A DNA stretch of 26,721 nucleotides from JAAYCB01 sp012744395 (GTDB lineage: Bacteria > Planctomycetota > Planctomycetia > Pirellulales > Thermoguttaceae). Both the position numbers and the translations under genes were made by a program. The notes beneath the pieces were generated by a model. That model was not told where the DNA came from. It searched no databases and worked only from the letters and a program-made list of their open reading frames with translations. Positions 1 through 8,254 of the stretch are shown one piece after another (position 1 is the stretch's first letter; every line of letters begins with the position of its first letter). The stretch is from positions 1 to 26,721 of the forward strand of contig JAQVNJ010000088.1 in the NCBI GenBank assembly GCA_028703175.1. The letters run 5' to 3'.

Positions 1-45
1 GGCCAGGGCCCTGAGGGCGATTCGCAACGTGATCAAGAGCGCCAT
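1..45 (-). CDS. MacB-like ABC transporter permease, N-terminal fragment (partial)
   Basis: Only the first 15 codons lie in the window, read on the minus strand from an ATG at 43-45. They encode MALLITLRIALRALA, which resembles the short cytoplasmic lead-in before the first membrane helix of MacB/FtsX-type permeases. A GGAG Shine-Dalgarno core lies 8 nt before the ATG. The start is 46 nt downstream of the stop of the MacA-like adaptor gene, on the same strand, which is the usual adaptor-permease order in MacAB-type efflux operons. The assignment rests on this context and a short similarity by eye; the ATPase domain and the rest of the permease are outside the window. Confidence 0.55.
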   Translation of the reverse strand, partial: MALLITLRIALRALA

Positions 46-91
46 GCCGGCAACTCCGCTGGAAACCTCTCGCAGACTTCGGGCCGCCCGG

Positions 92-1345
92 TCAGAGCGG
101 CGTCGGCGACACGCCGGTGACGAGTTGCTGCCCTTCTTTCAGCTCGCCGGCTACCAGCTCGCTGAACTGGCTGTCGCTGATGCCGGTCTCGATCTCGACC
201 GCCCGCAGCAATTCGCCCTCGGCGATCCAGACGTGGCGGCGATTGCGTCTTCTTTTGGCGTCGGCATCTTCGGCGGCCGAGCGGCTGTCGATCGCGTCGT
301 TCGTTTCGTCGTCGCCGCCGCCCTCGAGCAGCTTGCGGTCCTGCTCGCGGACCTGGTCGCGTTCGGGATAGAATCGCAGGGCCGCATTGGGGACCTTCAA
401 CACGTCGCTGCGCTTCTCGATCTGGAAGGAGATGTTGGCGGTCATCCCGGGCAGCAGTTTGAGTTCGGGGTTGGGGGCCGTGACGACGACCGGATAGGTG
501 ACGACGTTCTGCACGGTCGTGGGGTTGAATCGGATTTCGGCGATCGTCCCCGTGAACAGGTCGTCGGGGTAGGCGTCGACGGTGAACTCCACGAGGGCGT
601 CGCGTTGCTGGGCCCTGCGGATCAGGCCGATGTCGGCCTCGTCGACGGAGGCGAAGACGTGCATCTCCTCCTCCATGTTGGGCGCGACGACGAACAATTG
701 GGGTGTTTGGAACTGGGCGGCAAGCGTCTGCCCGCGGTCGATCTTGCGATCGATCACGCGCCCCGCGACCGGCGAGCGGATGTCCGTGTATTCGAGGTTC
801 AACTCGGCATTTTCGAGGCCGGCCTGGGCCTGGTCGACGGCGGCCTCGGCGACCTCCAGCTGCGCCTTGAGCGACTTGCGGTTGGCCACGATCTGGTCGA
901 GTTCCGTGTCGGAGATGAAGTCCTTGTGCCTGGCCCGCAGCTCCAGGGCGCGCTTCTCCTCCTTGGTGGCCTGCTCCAAGAGGGCCTCGACCCGCGCCAC
1001 CTCCGCCTTTCGCGTCTTGAGCGAGGCCGTCTCGCGATCGACGGCGGCCTCGTAGAGCCGTGGGTCGATCTTGGCCAGGACCTCCCCCTCGGCCACCTGC
1101 TGATTGAAGTCGGCGTAGAGCTCCTTGATCGGCCCGGAGACAAACGAACCGACGTCGACGCGGAGCACCGGCTGGATCGTGCCGCTGGAGTTGACCACCG
1201 AGATGATATCCCCCCGCTCGACTTCCGCAGTGCGGAAGTAGACCCTGTTGCGGCTCTTCCAATAGGCCATTACCGGGGCGTACGCGAAGTACGCGCCTGC
1301 CCCCAACACACCGAGAAGGATTGCCATCTTCAAGAGCAGTTTCAT
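92..1345 (-). CDS. MacA/HlyD-type periplasmic adaptor (membrane fusion protein) of an ABC efflux system
   Basis: This 417-residue protein bridges an inner-membrane ABC exporter to the outer envelope in MacAB-type tripartite transporters. Residues 7-26 form an N-terminal membrane anchor. Residues 44-95 hold the first half of a barrel-sandwich (lipoyl-like) domain, with GTIQPVLRVDVGSFVSGPI and a GEVLAKIDP motif. Residues 96-185 are a charged alpha-helical hairpin. The second lipoyl half follows at about 187-212 (YTDIRSPVAGRVIDRKIDRG), then beta-barrel and membrane-proximal domains. An acidic and Gly-rich insertion at about 330-362 interrupts the C-terminal part and looks like a family-specific loop. 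I chose the ATG at 1345 because the anchor starts there, and the 76 in-frame residues upstream are low-complexity and contain the putative promoter. The gene probably forms an operon with the permease starting at 45. The cargo cannot be predicted. Confidence 0.93.
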   Translation of the reverse strand: MKLLLKMAILLGVLGAGAYFAYAPVMAYWKSRNRVYFRTAEVERGDIISVVNSSGTIQPVLRVDVGSFVSGPIKELYADFNQQVAEGEVLAKIDPRLYEAAVDRETASLKTRKAEVARVEALLEQATKEEKRALELRARHKDFISDTELDQIVANRKSLKAQLEVAEAAVDQAQAGLENAELNLEYTDIRSPVAGRVIDRKIDRGQTLAAQFQTPQLFVVAPNMEEEMHVFASVDEADIGLIRRAQQRDALVEFTVDAYPDDLFTGTIAEIRFNPTTVQNVVTYPVVVTAPNPELKLLPGMTANISFQIEKRSDVLKVPNAALRFYPERDQVREQDRKLLEGGGDDETNDAIDSRSAAEDADAKRRRNRRHVWIAEGELLRAVEIETGISDSQFSELVAGELKEGQQLVTGVSPTPL

Positions 1346-1416
1346 ATCGTCCGCCGGAAATTCATCGGGCCCGCCAGCAGCCGATCCGCTGCCGTGCGGA
1401 TCGGATCCCATGCCTG

Positions 1417-1425
1417 ATTCTAGCA
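1417..1425 (-). promoter_or_regulatory. Extended -10 promoter for the MacA-like gene
   Basis: On the minus strand this reads TGCTAGAAT, an extended -10 (TGN followed by TAGAAT). It lies 72 nt before the adaptor start codon. No good -35 hexamer is visible at 16-18 nt spacing, as often tolerated with an extended -10. The same motif recurs upstream of other genes here. This is a sequence match only. Confidence 0.5.
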
Positions 1426-1503
1426 CGAACCGGGCGGCCGGTGGACGGCCGGGCGCGGGGCCGGACCGCGGTTCGCCGCCGCAAGGCCGCCGCCGCTTGG
1501 TTC

Positions 1504-1532
1504 TTGTGAGCGGGCGGTTCGGGGCGTAGAAT
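1504..1532 (+). promoter_or_regulatory. Sigma70-type promoter for the SUFU-domain gene
   Basis: TTGTGA (1504-1509) and TAGAAT (1527-1532) are separated by exactly 17 nt and point towards the gene starting at 1615. Predicted transcription starts near 1540, giving a leader of about 75 nt. It lies back-to-back with the minus-strand promoter at 1417-1425, so the two genes diverge from a shared control region of about 115 bp. Confidence 0.55.
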
Positions 1533-1614
1533 ATGGACCAGTCAACTGGACGCAGCCGGTTCGGCCGATCCATGAGAACCCACCGATCTTCGTTGCAGTG
1601 GAGCAGGGGACGCT

Positions 1615-2352
1615 ATGTGGTGGTGGTTTCGACGAAAGAGACGCCCGGCGCCAGCGGCGCCGGAAGCGACTCCCGGCGGTTCGGCGGTCGATCGTTGCGG
1701 CGAGAGCGGGTCCGCGAAGACGGCGGTGGCCATCGCCGGCGCGGAGACGGCCGGTTTCGCCGGCCAGCGCGAGCGGATCTACGAGGAGTTCTTCGGCCCA
1801 TCGGCCCAAGTCTTCCACGAAATGTCGCCTCGGGTTCCCCACATCGACGTCCGCCAATTCGGGCCGGGCCATGCTGGACGCGACTTCCACACGCTCGTCA
1901 CCAGCGGCATGAGCGATTCCGCGATGAGCCTGCCCCCCGGGGCGGCCGACGCAACCAGCCGGGTCGAGTTGATCCTCTACTGCCGCGAGCCGGAGCAGGC
2001 GCACCTGGAGACGCTCCGCCACCTGGCCCACTACCCGCACGACCACCACACCTGGCTGGGCACGGGCCACACAATGCCCAACGGCCATCCACCCGAGCCG
2101 ATCTGGGGCAGCCCGGCACTCGACACGTTCCTGTTCCTCCCCACGATCCTGGTCCCCGACATGACCCTTCCGGACCGGCTGAAGCTCAACGGGGAGAGCG
2201 TCGAATTCCTCTGGGTCGTGCCGATCAGCTCGGCGGAGTGCGACCTGAAACGCAAACAGGGCATCGATGAGCTGCTCGATCTGTTCGACCGGTTCGAGCA
2301 TCCGCCGATCTTCGATCCGAACCGGGCGTGCTACGTGGCCGCCGCCCGCTGA
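1615..2352 (+). CDS. SUFU (Suppressor of fused)-domain protein
   Basis: The product is 245 residues, with no signal peptide despite an N-terminal MWWWFRRKRR stretch. A Pro/Ala-rich linker runs to about residue 48. The rest, about 50-240, matches the bacterial SUFU domain: RVELILYCREPE, the signature HLAHYPHDHHTWLGTGHT (about 127-144), a hydrophobic TFLFLPTIL strand (about 161-169), then VEFLWVVPISSAECDLKRK and a final GIDELLDLFDRF helix. In animals SUFU binds and restrains Gli transcription factors. Bacterial single-domain versions have no established common function; association with immunity or toxin loci has been proposed for some. An AGGGGA Shine-Dalgarno sits 5 nt before the ATG. The gene is monocistronic and not next to an obvious toxin. 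Domain assignment is confident; function is unknown. Confidence 0.85.
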   Translation: MWWWFRRKRRPAPAAPEATPGGSAVDRCGESGSAKTAVAIAGAETAGFAGQRERIYEEFFGPSAQVFHEMSPRVPHIDVRQFGPGHAGRDFHTLVTSGMSDSAMSLPPGAADATSRVELILYCREPEQAHLETLRHLAHYPHDHHTWLGTGHTMPNGHPPEPIWGSPALDTFLFLPTILVPDMTLPDRLKLNGESVEFLWVVPISSAECDLKRKQGIDELLDLFDRFEHPPIFDPNRACYVAAAR

Positions 2353-2467
2353 GGCCCTCGGGCCTTGCGGAGCATGGAGTTGCCGCGGCTTGCCGACCGC
2401 CGCTCGCCACCCATTGGCGCTACGCAAAACCCCTACTCGATTCGTAGCCGGCGGTGTGCTGCGGCTC

Positions 2468-2495
2468 TCGACATGGCGATCCCGAATGGTAGAAT
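2468..2495 (+). promoter_or_regulatory. Promoter-like element with no adjacent gene
   Basis: TCGACA (2468-2473) and TAGAAT (2490-2495) are 16 nt apart, and the -10 is extended by TGG. It is one of the best matches in the window. The nearest supported start codon on this strand is 470 nt away at 2966, so it may drive a small RNA or give the downstream gene a long leader. Confidence 0.45.
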
Positions 2496-2795
2496 GAATC
2501 GTGTCCGGCTAGGCATCGACTCGGCGTTCTGGATGTCGTTTGGGGTCGGTCCGAAGAGGCACCAGGAGCGGTTTGCCGTGGTCCGGTTGATCCGCGCATG
2601 ATCGGCTGGAAATGGCCGCGGCACGCAAACGGAGAAGAGGGAACGTCAGGGCGATGCCTTCGTAACCGGAGGAAAGGCTTTGGCGGCGCTACCCCGGCCA
2701 TACTCGTGGTCATAGACTTTTCCGGGGTATCGCGGCAGCTTGGCGAAACGGCCGGGCTCTCGGCGTTCGCCGCTGAATCGATGGTATCGGCCCCC

Positions 2796-2820
2796 AAGGC
2801 CCCGCGGGGGGCCTTCTCTT
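2796..2820 (+). terminator. Terminator-like GC hairpin
   Basis: AAGGCCCC (2796-2803) pairs perfectly with GGGGCCTT (2808-2815) across a 4-nt loop and is followed by CTCTT. The T-tract is weak, so intrinsic termination is plausible but not certain. It lies about 300 nt downstream of the promoter-like element at 2468-2495. Confidence 0.4.
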
Positions 2821-2965
2821 GCTCGGCAGCCAGCGTGGAGGCCGCCTCTCCTCGACGAACCGCTGGTCGGGCGCCGGCCGCTCTCCGCTGGAAACGGATT
2901 CTCCCGTCAGCCGGCCCAAGATAGGATAGGTTCCGGCGAAGAACCTGGCAAAGGAGGCTCCTGCT

Positions 2966-3535
2966 GTGTCCGGCGATCGAGAATCTCTGCGTCAACGCGT
3001 TGAAAAAGTGGAGAAGGAACTTGCGGCGCTGCGGCCGGTGCAATGCCGGAGGACGGTTCGCCGGCGGTCGGAGGCGTCGTTTCTCGGCCTGCCTGTTTGG
3101 GAAATCGCCGTTGGACCGGACCTGGAGAGGGGGGAGCCGCGGGGCCACGCCCGGGCGATCATCGCCATCGGCGACATCGCGACCGGCTGGCTTGCCATCG
3201 GCGGGTTCGCGCGAGGAATCATTGCCTTGGGCGGCTGTGCCGTGGGAGGGATCTCTCTGGGAGGAGTCTCGCTGGGACTGTTCGGCGCGCTGGGGGGACT
3301 TGCCGTGGGAACGATCGCTCTCGGAGGCGCCGCGGTTGGGCTGGTAGCGCTCGGCGGCGGGGCACTCGGCTATGTGGCGATGGGCGGCGGGGCGATCGGC
3401 CATTACGCCGCCGGCGGAGACGCTGCCGGGCATTTCATCCTGACGGCCCGTCGCCAGGACCCGGAGGCCGTCCGGTTCTTCCAGCAATGGCTGCCGCTGC
3501 TTGAATTGTGGTTGCCCGGGCTGGCCGGGCGGTGA
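2966..3535 (+). CDS. Gly-rich decapeptide-repeat protein, function unknown
   Basis: The product is 189 residues, starting at a GTG preceded at 8 nt by a strong AAGGAGG. Residues 4-24 (RESLRQRVEKVEKELAALR) are a short amphipathic, probably coiled-coil helix. After a linker, residues about 67-147 contain nine near-tandem units of ten residues with the pattern A-[LIM]-G-G-x-A-x-G-x-[IVLFY]; one unit is 11 residues long. A C-terminal helix follows, with several Trp and Leu residues (FFQQWLPLLELWLP, about 171-184). The repeat is hydrophobic enough to be membrane-associated, but the strict Gly periodicity would also suit a beta-solenoid-like stack or glycine-zipper packing. Similar Ala/Gly repeat proteins occur in various bacteria, but I know of no assigned function. 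It lies alone between a gene-free region and xylA. Confidence 0.8.
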   Translation: MSGDRESLRQRVEKVEKELAALRPVQCRRTVRRRSEASFLGLPVWEIAVGPDLERGEPRGHARAIIAIGDIATGWLAIGGFARGIIALGGCAVGGISLGGVSLGLFGALGGLAVGTIALGGAAVGLVALGGGALGYVAMGGGAIGHYAAGGDAAGHFILTARRQDPEAVRFFQQWLPLLELWLPGLAGR

Positions 3536-3728
3536 CCGGTGGCGGCTCGCCGCGCGCCCACTTGCCCGCTGGTGGACGATCTGTCACGATAGGCGTTTCC
3601 GGCAGGGTCGCATGATCGCCTCGCGCGAAACGGGCGATCGCTTGCGCGCCGCCGGCAAATCAGAGGAGATCGGAGGCCCGCGGGGCCGTTGGACCCGATT
3701 GTCTGCGCGTTGTAGGGAGGATTTACCA

Positions 3729-5042
<1,314 letters not shown>

Positions 5043-5159
5043 GTGCCCGTCTTGCCCCCGCGCGGACCTTCAGAACGGCCGACCGCGCCGGCCGAATCGC
5101 CTCGCGCCGCGGCCCGGAGAACCGGATCGCCAGGCCGGCCGGCATCCGGGCCGGGACGG

Positions 5160-5987
5160 CTAACTCGTCCGCTCCGGATAGATTACCAGTTCCACGCGCC
5201 GATTTCGCTGTTTGCCCGCCGCGGTGGCATTCGACACGAGCGGGTGGTTGCCGCCGTGGCCGACGATGAAGACCTGCTCCGGCCGGATCCGCGTCTGGCT
5301 CAGCAGCACGTCGTGGACGGCCGCCGCCTGGGCGGTCGAGAGTTGGGTGTTGTTGCGGAACTGATAGTTCTGCACGGGATCGGAATCGGTGTGCCCCTCG
5401 ATCCCGATCATCTGGTGCGGATAGGTGCGGAGGATCTCCTCCGCCGTGGCGGTGATCAGATGGCCCGCATTGGGCAGAAACTGGTTCGTGCCGTGCTGGA
5501 AGAGCTGATCGGCGGATAGCTCGATGCGAATCACGTCGCCGTCGCGCCGCGCCTCCACCCCCCGCAAGTTGACCGAGGGTATTGCCGCGAGCAAGCTGTT
5601 GTTGGGCTTGATCGTCACCCCTTGCTGCCGCCGCAGCGAGGCGGTGAGCGCTTCGGTCTGTTGATCGGCGGCCTTCTTCTCCTCCCTCAGCCGAGCGAGC
5701 TGGCTGGCGGCCGTCGAGAGCTGGTTTCGCAGCAGGGTGGCTTCATCCTGGGCGACCTTCGTCTGCTGGCGCAATTGGGCCACCAGGGCACTGAGCTCCT
5801 GGTTGTTCTGATCCAGCGACGCCACCCGCCCCTGCAACTGCTGGTTCTGCCGCTGCATGGCCAACTGCTGCTGCTGGAGTTGGCCCACGTTGCCCTTGAG
5901 GACCATCGAACTGTCGGCGCAGCCGGCGGCCAGCGCAGCCAGCGCAAGGAGGAGAGCGATGCAGTGCGTCGGTCGACGTCGACCCAT
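5160..5987 (-). CDS. OmpA-family peptidoglycan-associated lipoprotein with coiled-coil region
   Basis: The product is 275 residues. Residues 10-23 (IALLLALAALAAGC) form a lipoprotein signal with a lipobox ending at Cys23. Residues about 31-122 are Gln- and Leu-rich with heptad character and predict a long coiled coil that would hold the C-terminal domain away from the membrane. Residues about 146-273 are an OmpA C-terminal domain, with IGIEGHTDSDP (about 194-204), NNTQLSTAQAAAVHDVL and RNRRVELVIY (261-270). This fold normally binds diaminopimelate in peptidoglycan. The arginine usual in the LSxxRA helix is replaced (LSTAQA), although the NRRVEL arginine is kept. The ATG at 5987 has AGGTGA 7-8 nt upstream and begins the signal peptide. 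Pal, MotB-like and YiaD-like roles are all possible; nothing in the context points to flagella. Confidence 0.88.
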   Translation of the reverse strand: MGRRRPTHCIALLLALAALAAGCADSSMVLKGNVGQLQQQQLAMQRQNQQLQGRVASLDQNNQELSALVAQLRQQTKVAQDEATLLRNQLSTAASQLARLREEKKAADQQTEALTASLRRQQGVTIKPNNSLLAAIPSVNLRGVEARRDGDVIRIELSADQLFQHGTNQFLPNAGHLITATAEEILRTYPHQMIGIEGHTDSDPVQNYQFRNNTQLSTAQAAAVHDVLLSQTRIRPEQVFIVGHGGNHPLVSNATAAGKQRNRRVELVIYPERTS

Positions 5988-6326
5988 GGGTGGGATCACC
6001 TGCTTGGAATCGGTCCGGGAACCCGCCGCGCGGCGAGCTTGCGGAAGGCACGGTCCACCGGGCTCCGGATGCCCAATCGGCCGGACGAAACCGTTTCCGA
6101 ACGTGCCTTGGGGACTGTTCCCCCCCAAGGCCCGCCCGAGGCATGACCGGCGGCGAATGCGTTGGGCGCAGCCCGGAGAACCGGGCGCGGCGGATGGTAG
6201 CAGGACGCGCGCCCCACAACAAGGGCAATTGGCCAATCGAAACAAACGCGACCAGAGAACCTGGGAAGCTTGCGGAGGATGGCCGCCGCGGCGAGGCGGC
6301 ATCCCACCGCCCGGTCGCCGGTGCCC
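5988..6326. other. Gene-free interval of 339 nt between two minus-strand genes
   Basis: No coding frame is convincing here. The interval contains a hairpin at 6105-6131 (listed separately). It also has an imperfect GC-rich inverted repeat near 6277-6303, just after the stop of the minus-strand gene at 6327, which could act as its terminator although no T-tract is visible. Confidence 0.4.
6105..6131. repeat. 9-bp inverted repeat (hairpin)
   Basis: GCCTTGGGG (6105-6113) pairs perfectly with CCCCAAGGC (6123-6131) across a 9-nt loop. It lies about 120 nt upstream of the OmpA-like start. It differs in sequence from the GTTCCCAAGC palindromes. It could be a second dispersed palindrome type or a structured leader; only one copy was seen. 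Confidence 0.55.
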
Positions 6327-6818
6327 TCAGGTCGGGTTGGATGCCGTCGAGACAGCCGGCGGGTAGTGCCCGTAGAACCGGCGGACGAACAGGCTGCACC
6401 GCGGTGAATCGTTCAGCGGCGACCAGCCCCAGCGACTCATGATCCGTGCCGAGAGCCTGCGGTTGCCGACGTGGCAGACCAGGGCGTCCGCCTCCTTGAT
6501 CCGCGCGACCTCGTCGATCGCCCGTCGCGCGGCGACGACCGAGGCATAGCTCGTGCCGCCGTAGGCCAGCAGATACTTGACCGCCAGGTAGTCCGGCGAG
6601 CCCCAGGGCTGATCGTAATAGAGCAGGCACCGGTCGCGCCGCCGGCGACGGTGCAACCGGGGCCCGAAAAGCAACACGTCCGCCAGCGAGACGAGCTTCG
6701 GCCAGGGCCGCAGGATCAGTCGACGAAACCGCCCCCCGGAGGCTTCGATCACTCCGTGGCGCGCGTGCCGGACCAGGTCGGCCTGGCGATCGAGATCGAG
6801 CACGGTTGTGTAAAGCAT
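6327..6818 (-). CDS. Hypothetical protein (163 aa)
   Basis: I do not recognise this protein with certainty. It is soluble-looking, basic and has no signal peptide. A cluster of Arg lies at about 54-63, followed by a CLLYYDQPWGSPDYLAVKY segment at 64-82. The C-terminal part (DALVCHVGNRRLSARIMSRW and following, about 111-150, ending RRFYGHYPP) reads like the end of a GNAT-type acyltransferase fold, where an isolated strand is followed by a residue-pairing helix and a WGW turn. The N-terminal acetyl-CoA-binding signature of GNATs is not evident, so this is only a suggestion. The ATG at 6818 has no clear Shine-Dalgarno. The gene has its own promoter candidate (6976-6984), with a large nested palindrome between promoter and start. 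Confidence 0.7.
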   Translation of the reverse strand: MLYTTVLDLDRQADLVRHARHGVIEASGGRFRRLILRPWPKLVSLADVLLFGPRLHRRRRRDRCLLYYDQPWGSPDYLAVKYLLAYGGTSYASVVAARRAIDEVARIKEADALVCHVGNRRLSARIMSRWGWSPLNDSPRCSLFVRRFYGHYPPAVSTASNPT

Positions 6819-6841
6819 GGGCGCGGGTTGAAGGTGACAGG

Positions 6842-6970
6842 CATCAGCTTTCAGCCGTCAGCGATTAGGGTTCGGGGTTCACTTCTCGCCTCGTTCCCAA
6901 GCAGGAGCTTGGGAACGAGGCCGGCACGAAAGACTGAGCCCTGAACCCCGAACCCTGACGGCTGAAAGCT
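6842..6970. repeat. Nested composite palindrome with heptameric arms
   Basis: Three inverted repeats share one centre. The outer arms are 16 bp (6846-6861 and 6955-6970, beginning AGCTTTCAGC). The middle arms are 15 bp (6867-6881 and 6942-6956, AGGGTTCGGGGTTCA on the left). The inner arms are 14 bp (6889-6902 and 6907-6920, CCTCGTTCCCAAGC) around a 4-nt loop. Both flanks are also tandem 7-bp units fitting NNTYRGS: they run in phase from 6842 on the plus strand and from 6967 downwards on the minus strand. The whole element could form one long hairpin. It lies between the prepilin peptidase stop and the gene at 6327-6818. Confidence 0.9.
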
Positions 6971-6975
6971 TTGAA

Positions 6976-6984
6976 ATTCTAGCA
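6976..6984 (-). promoter_or_regulatory. Extended -10 promoter for the hypothetical gene at 6327-6818
   Basis: The minus strand reads TGCTAGAAT, identical to the element at 1417-1425. Transcription would start near 6969, at the edge of the nested palindrome, placing that whole structure in the 5' leader of the gene starting at 6818. No clear -35 is seen. Confidence 0.45.
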
Positions 6985-7000
6985 CACTGCCGCTGGCCGC

Positions 7001-8254
7001 TCAGCCGAGAATCGCGCGCCAGAGGCCCAGCAGGCCGGCCATCAAGACCAGTCCAACCAGCATCATCGCGGGAACCAGCAGTCCGAGGGAAAACGGGGCT
7101 TCCGCCCACTGCCACAGGTCGGCCCACCGCACGACGACAAAGGCTGCCGCCAGGCACAGAAACGGCCCATACGGAATCTCGCTCTGGCGGTGCAGAACCA
7201 GGCTGAACAGGCCGATGGCCAGCCCGGCGAACGGGGCGAGAAAGAAGATCACCAGGCACGGCTGCCATCCGAGAAACGAACCGATCATCGCCATCAGCGT
7301 CACATCGCCGAAGCCCATCGCCTCGCGCCGCAAGACCGCGGTGCCCACGATCCGGACCGACCAGATGATCCCGCCGCCGGCGGCCATGCCGACCAGCGAT
7401 GTGAGCAGCCCCGCCCAGCGTTCGATGCCAAAGCCCCACACCAGCGCAATTCCCAGCGAACCGAGGACCCCCAACGCGGCAATCCGGTACGTCCCCCAGT
7501 CGCGGCGCAGCCGGGCGCAGCACAACACCAGCGCGCGGACCTGACCGTGGCGGGCGTACCAGGTCCGCGGCAACAGCGCAAAGCACCAGCCCCACCAGCA
7601 GCAAAGGGCAATCCCGAGCGACCCGCGCGAAGGAAATCCATCGAGCCAGCCGGGCCAAGGGTTCGGCGACGAGAGCCGCAGAAAATCCCAAGCCGGCGGC
7701 CCGGGCGCGGCCGGGCCAATCGCCGCCGCGGCAACCGTCGGCAGCATCGCCCAGGGAAAGACCGCAGCGGCCAGCAGGCCCACCAGCGTCCCCGGAACCG
7801 TGATCGCATCGGGGATCAGCTTTTCGTCCACGTCGATCAACGACCCGGTGAGCATCAAGGCAAGCAGGATCACGTGCAGCAGGTACGTCACGTGCAGCAC
7901 CGTGCTTGACGGGGCGGCGACCCAGGGCCGGATCAGCCCCAGCTGCTCGACCTCCCACCAGTACAAGGCGGCCGCCCCCAGTGCCGCGACCAGTTCGACC
8001 ACCAGCGGCCGAATCCAGAAACCGGCCCCGTGCAGCGGAGCCTCGCGCCGCAGCCCCAGCCACCCGAGGATCGGAATCCGGTCGCTCGGCCGCCGTGCCG
8101 GAGCTTCGTCCGGCGGCGGCGCGAGCGGGCTGATCCGCCGCCGATGCCAGGCCAGGCGGTAAACGGCCAGGTTGATCACCGAACCGAGAAAGGCGCCCAG
8201 GATTCCAAGCACGGTCAATCGTAGTTCGATCGGCACGTTGAGGATCGGATTCAC
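7001..8254 (-). CDS. Type IV prepilin peptidase (A24 family), lacking the zinc-binding cysteines
   Basis: A 417-residue polytopic membrane aspartic protease that would cleave the leader peptides of type IV pilins or pseudopilins at the cytoplasmic face. Catalytic motifs are GSLIDVDEKLIPD (Asp131/Asp133) and MGFGDVTLMAMIG (Gly306-Asp307). The N-terminal part aligns with the usual methylase-domain region (AFLGSVINLAVYRL, then DRIPILGWLGLRR) but has no CxxC pair, so N-methylation or zinc binding may be absent or different. About 170 residues separate the two catalytic aspartates because of extra helices and a Pro-rich stretch (about 165-290), far more than in PilD-like enzymes. The GTG start at 8254 overlaps the aroK stop in the string GTGA, indicating translational coupling. 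No pilus genes are adjacent, so this peptidase probably serves pilins encoded elsewhere. Confidence 0.88.
   Translation of the reverse strand: MNPILNVPIELRLTVLGILGAFLGSVINLAVYRLAWHRRRISPLAPPPDEAPARRPSDRIPILGWLGLRREAPLHGAGFWIRPLVVELVAALGAAALYWWEVEQLGLIRPWVAAPSSTVLHVTYLLHVILLALMLTGSLIDVDEKLIPDAITVPGTLVGLLAAAVFPWAMLPTVAAAAIGPAAPGPPAWDFLRLSSPNPWPGWLDGFPSRGSLGIALCCWWGWCFALLPRTWYARHGQVRALVLCCARLRRDWGTYRIAALGVLGSLGIALVWGFGIERWAGLLTSLVGMAAGGGIIWSVRIVGTAVLRREAMGFGDVTLMAMIGSFLGWQPCLVIFFLAPFAGLAIGLFSLVLHRQSEIPYGPFLCLAAAFVVVRWADLWQWAEAPFSLGLLVPAMMLVGLVLMAGLLGLWRAILG

Larger units (their letters stand above)
2353..2965 (+). other. Gene-free interval of 613 nt, possible small transcript
   Basis: No reading frame here has a convincing start or protein-like composition; the long frames on both strands are artefacts of high GC. 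The interval does contain a promoter-like element (2468-2495), an inverted repeat ACCCCGG...CCGGGGT near 2691-2729, and a terminator-like hairpin (2796-2815). Together these could bracket an RNA of roughly 310 nt. I do not recognise tmRNA, 6S, RNase P, SRP or any tRNA in it. Confidence 0.35.

Noticed and set aside
29..1417. A 462-codon plus-strand frame over the MacA-like gene
   Set aside because: Low-complexity translation with no domain; the minus-strand protein has clear lipoyl and coiled-coil domains.
5043..5159. Intrinsic terminator between xylA and the OmpA-like gene
   Set aside because: Several GC-rich inverted repeats of 6-7 bp are present (for example 5076-5094 and 5135-5154), but none is followed by a T-tract and such repeats are frequent at this GC content.
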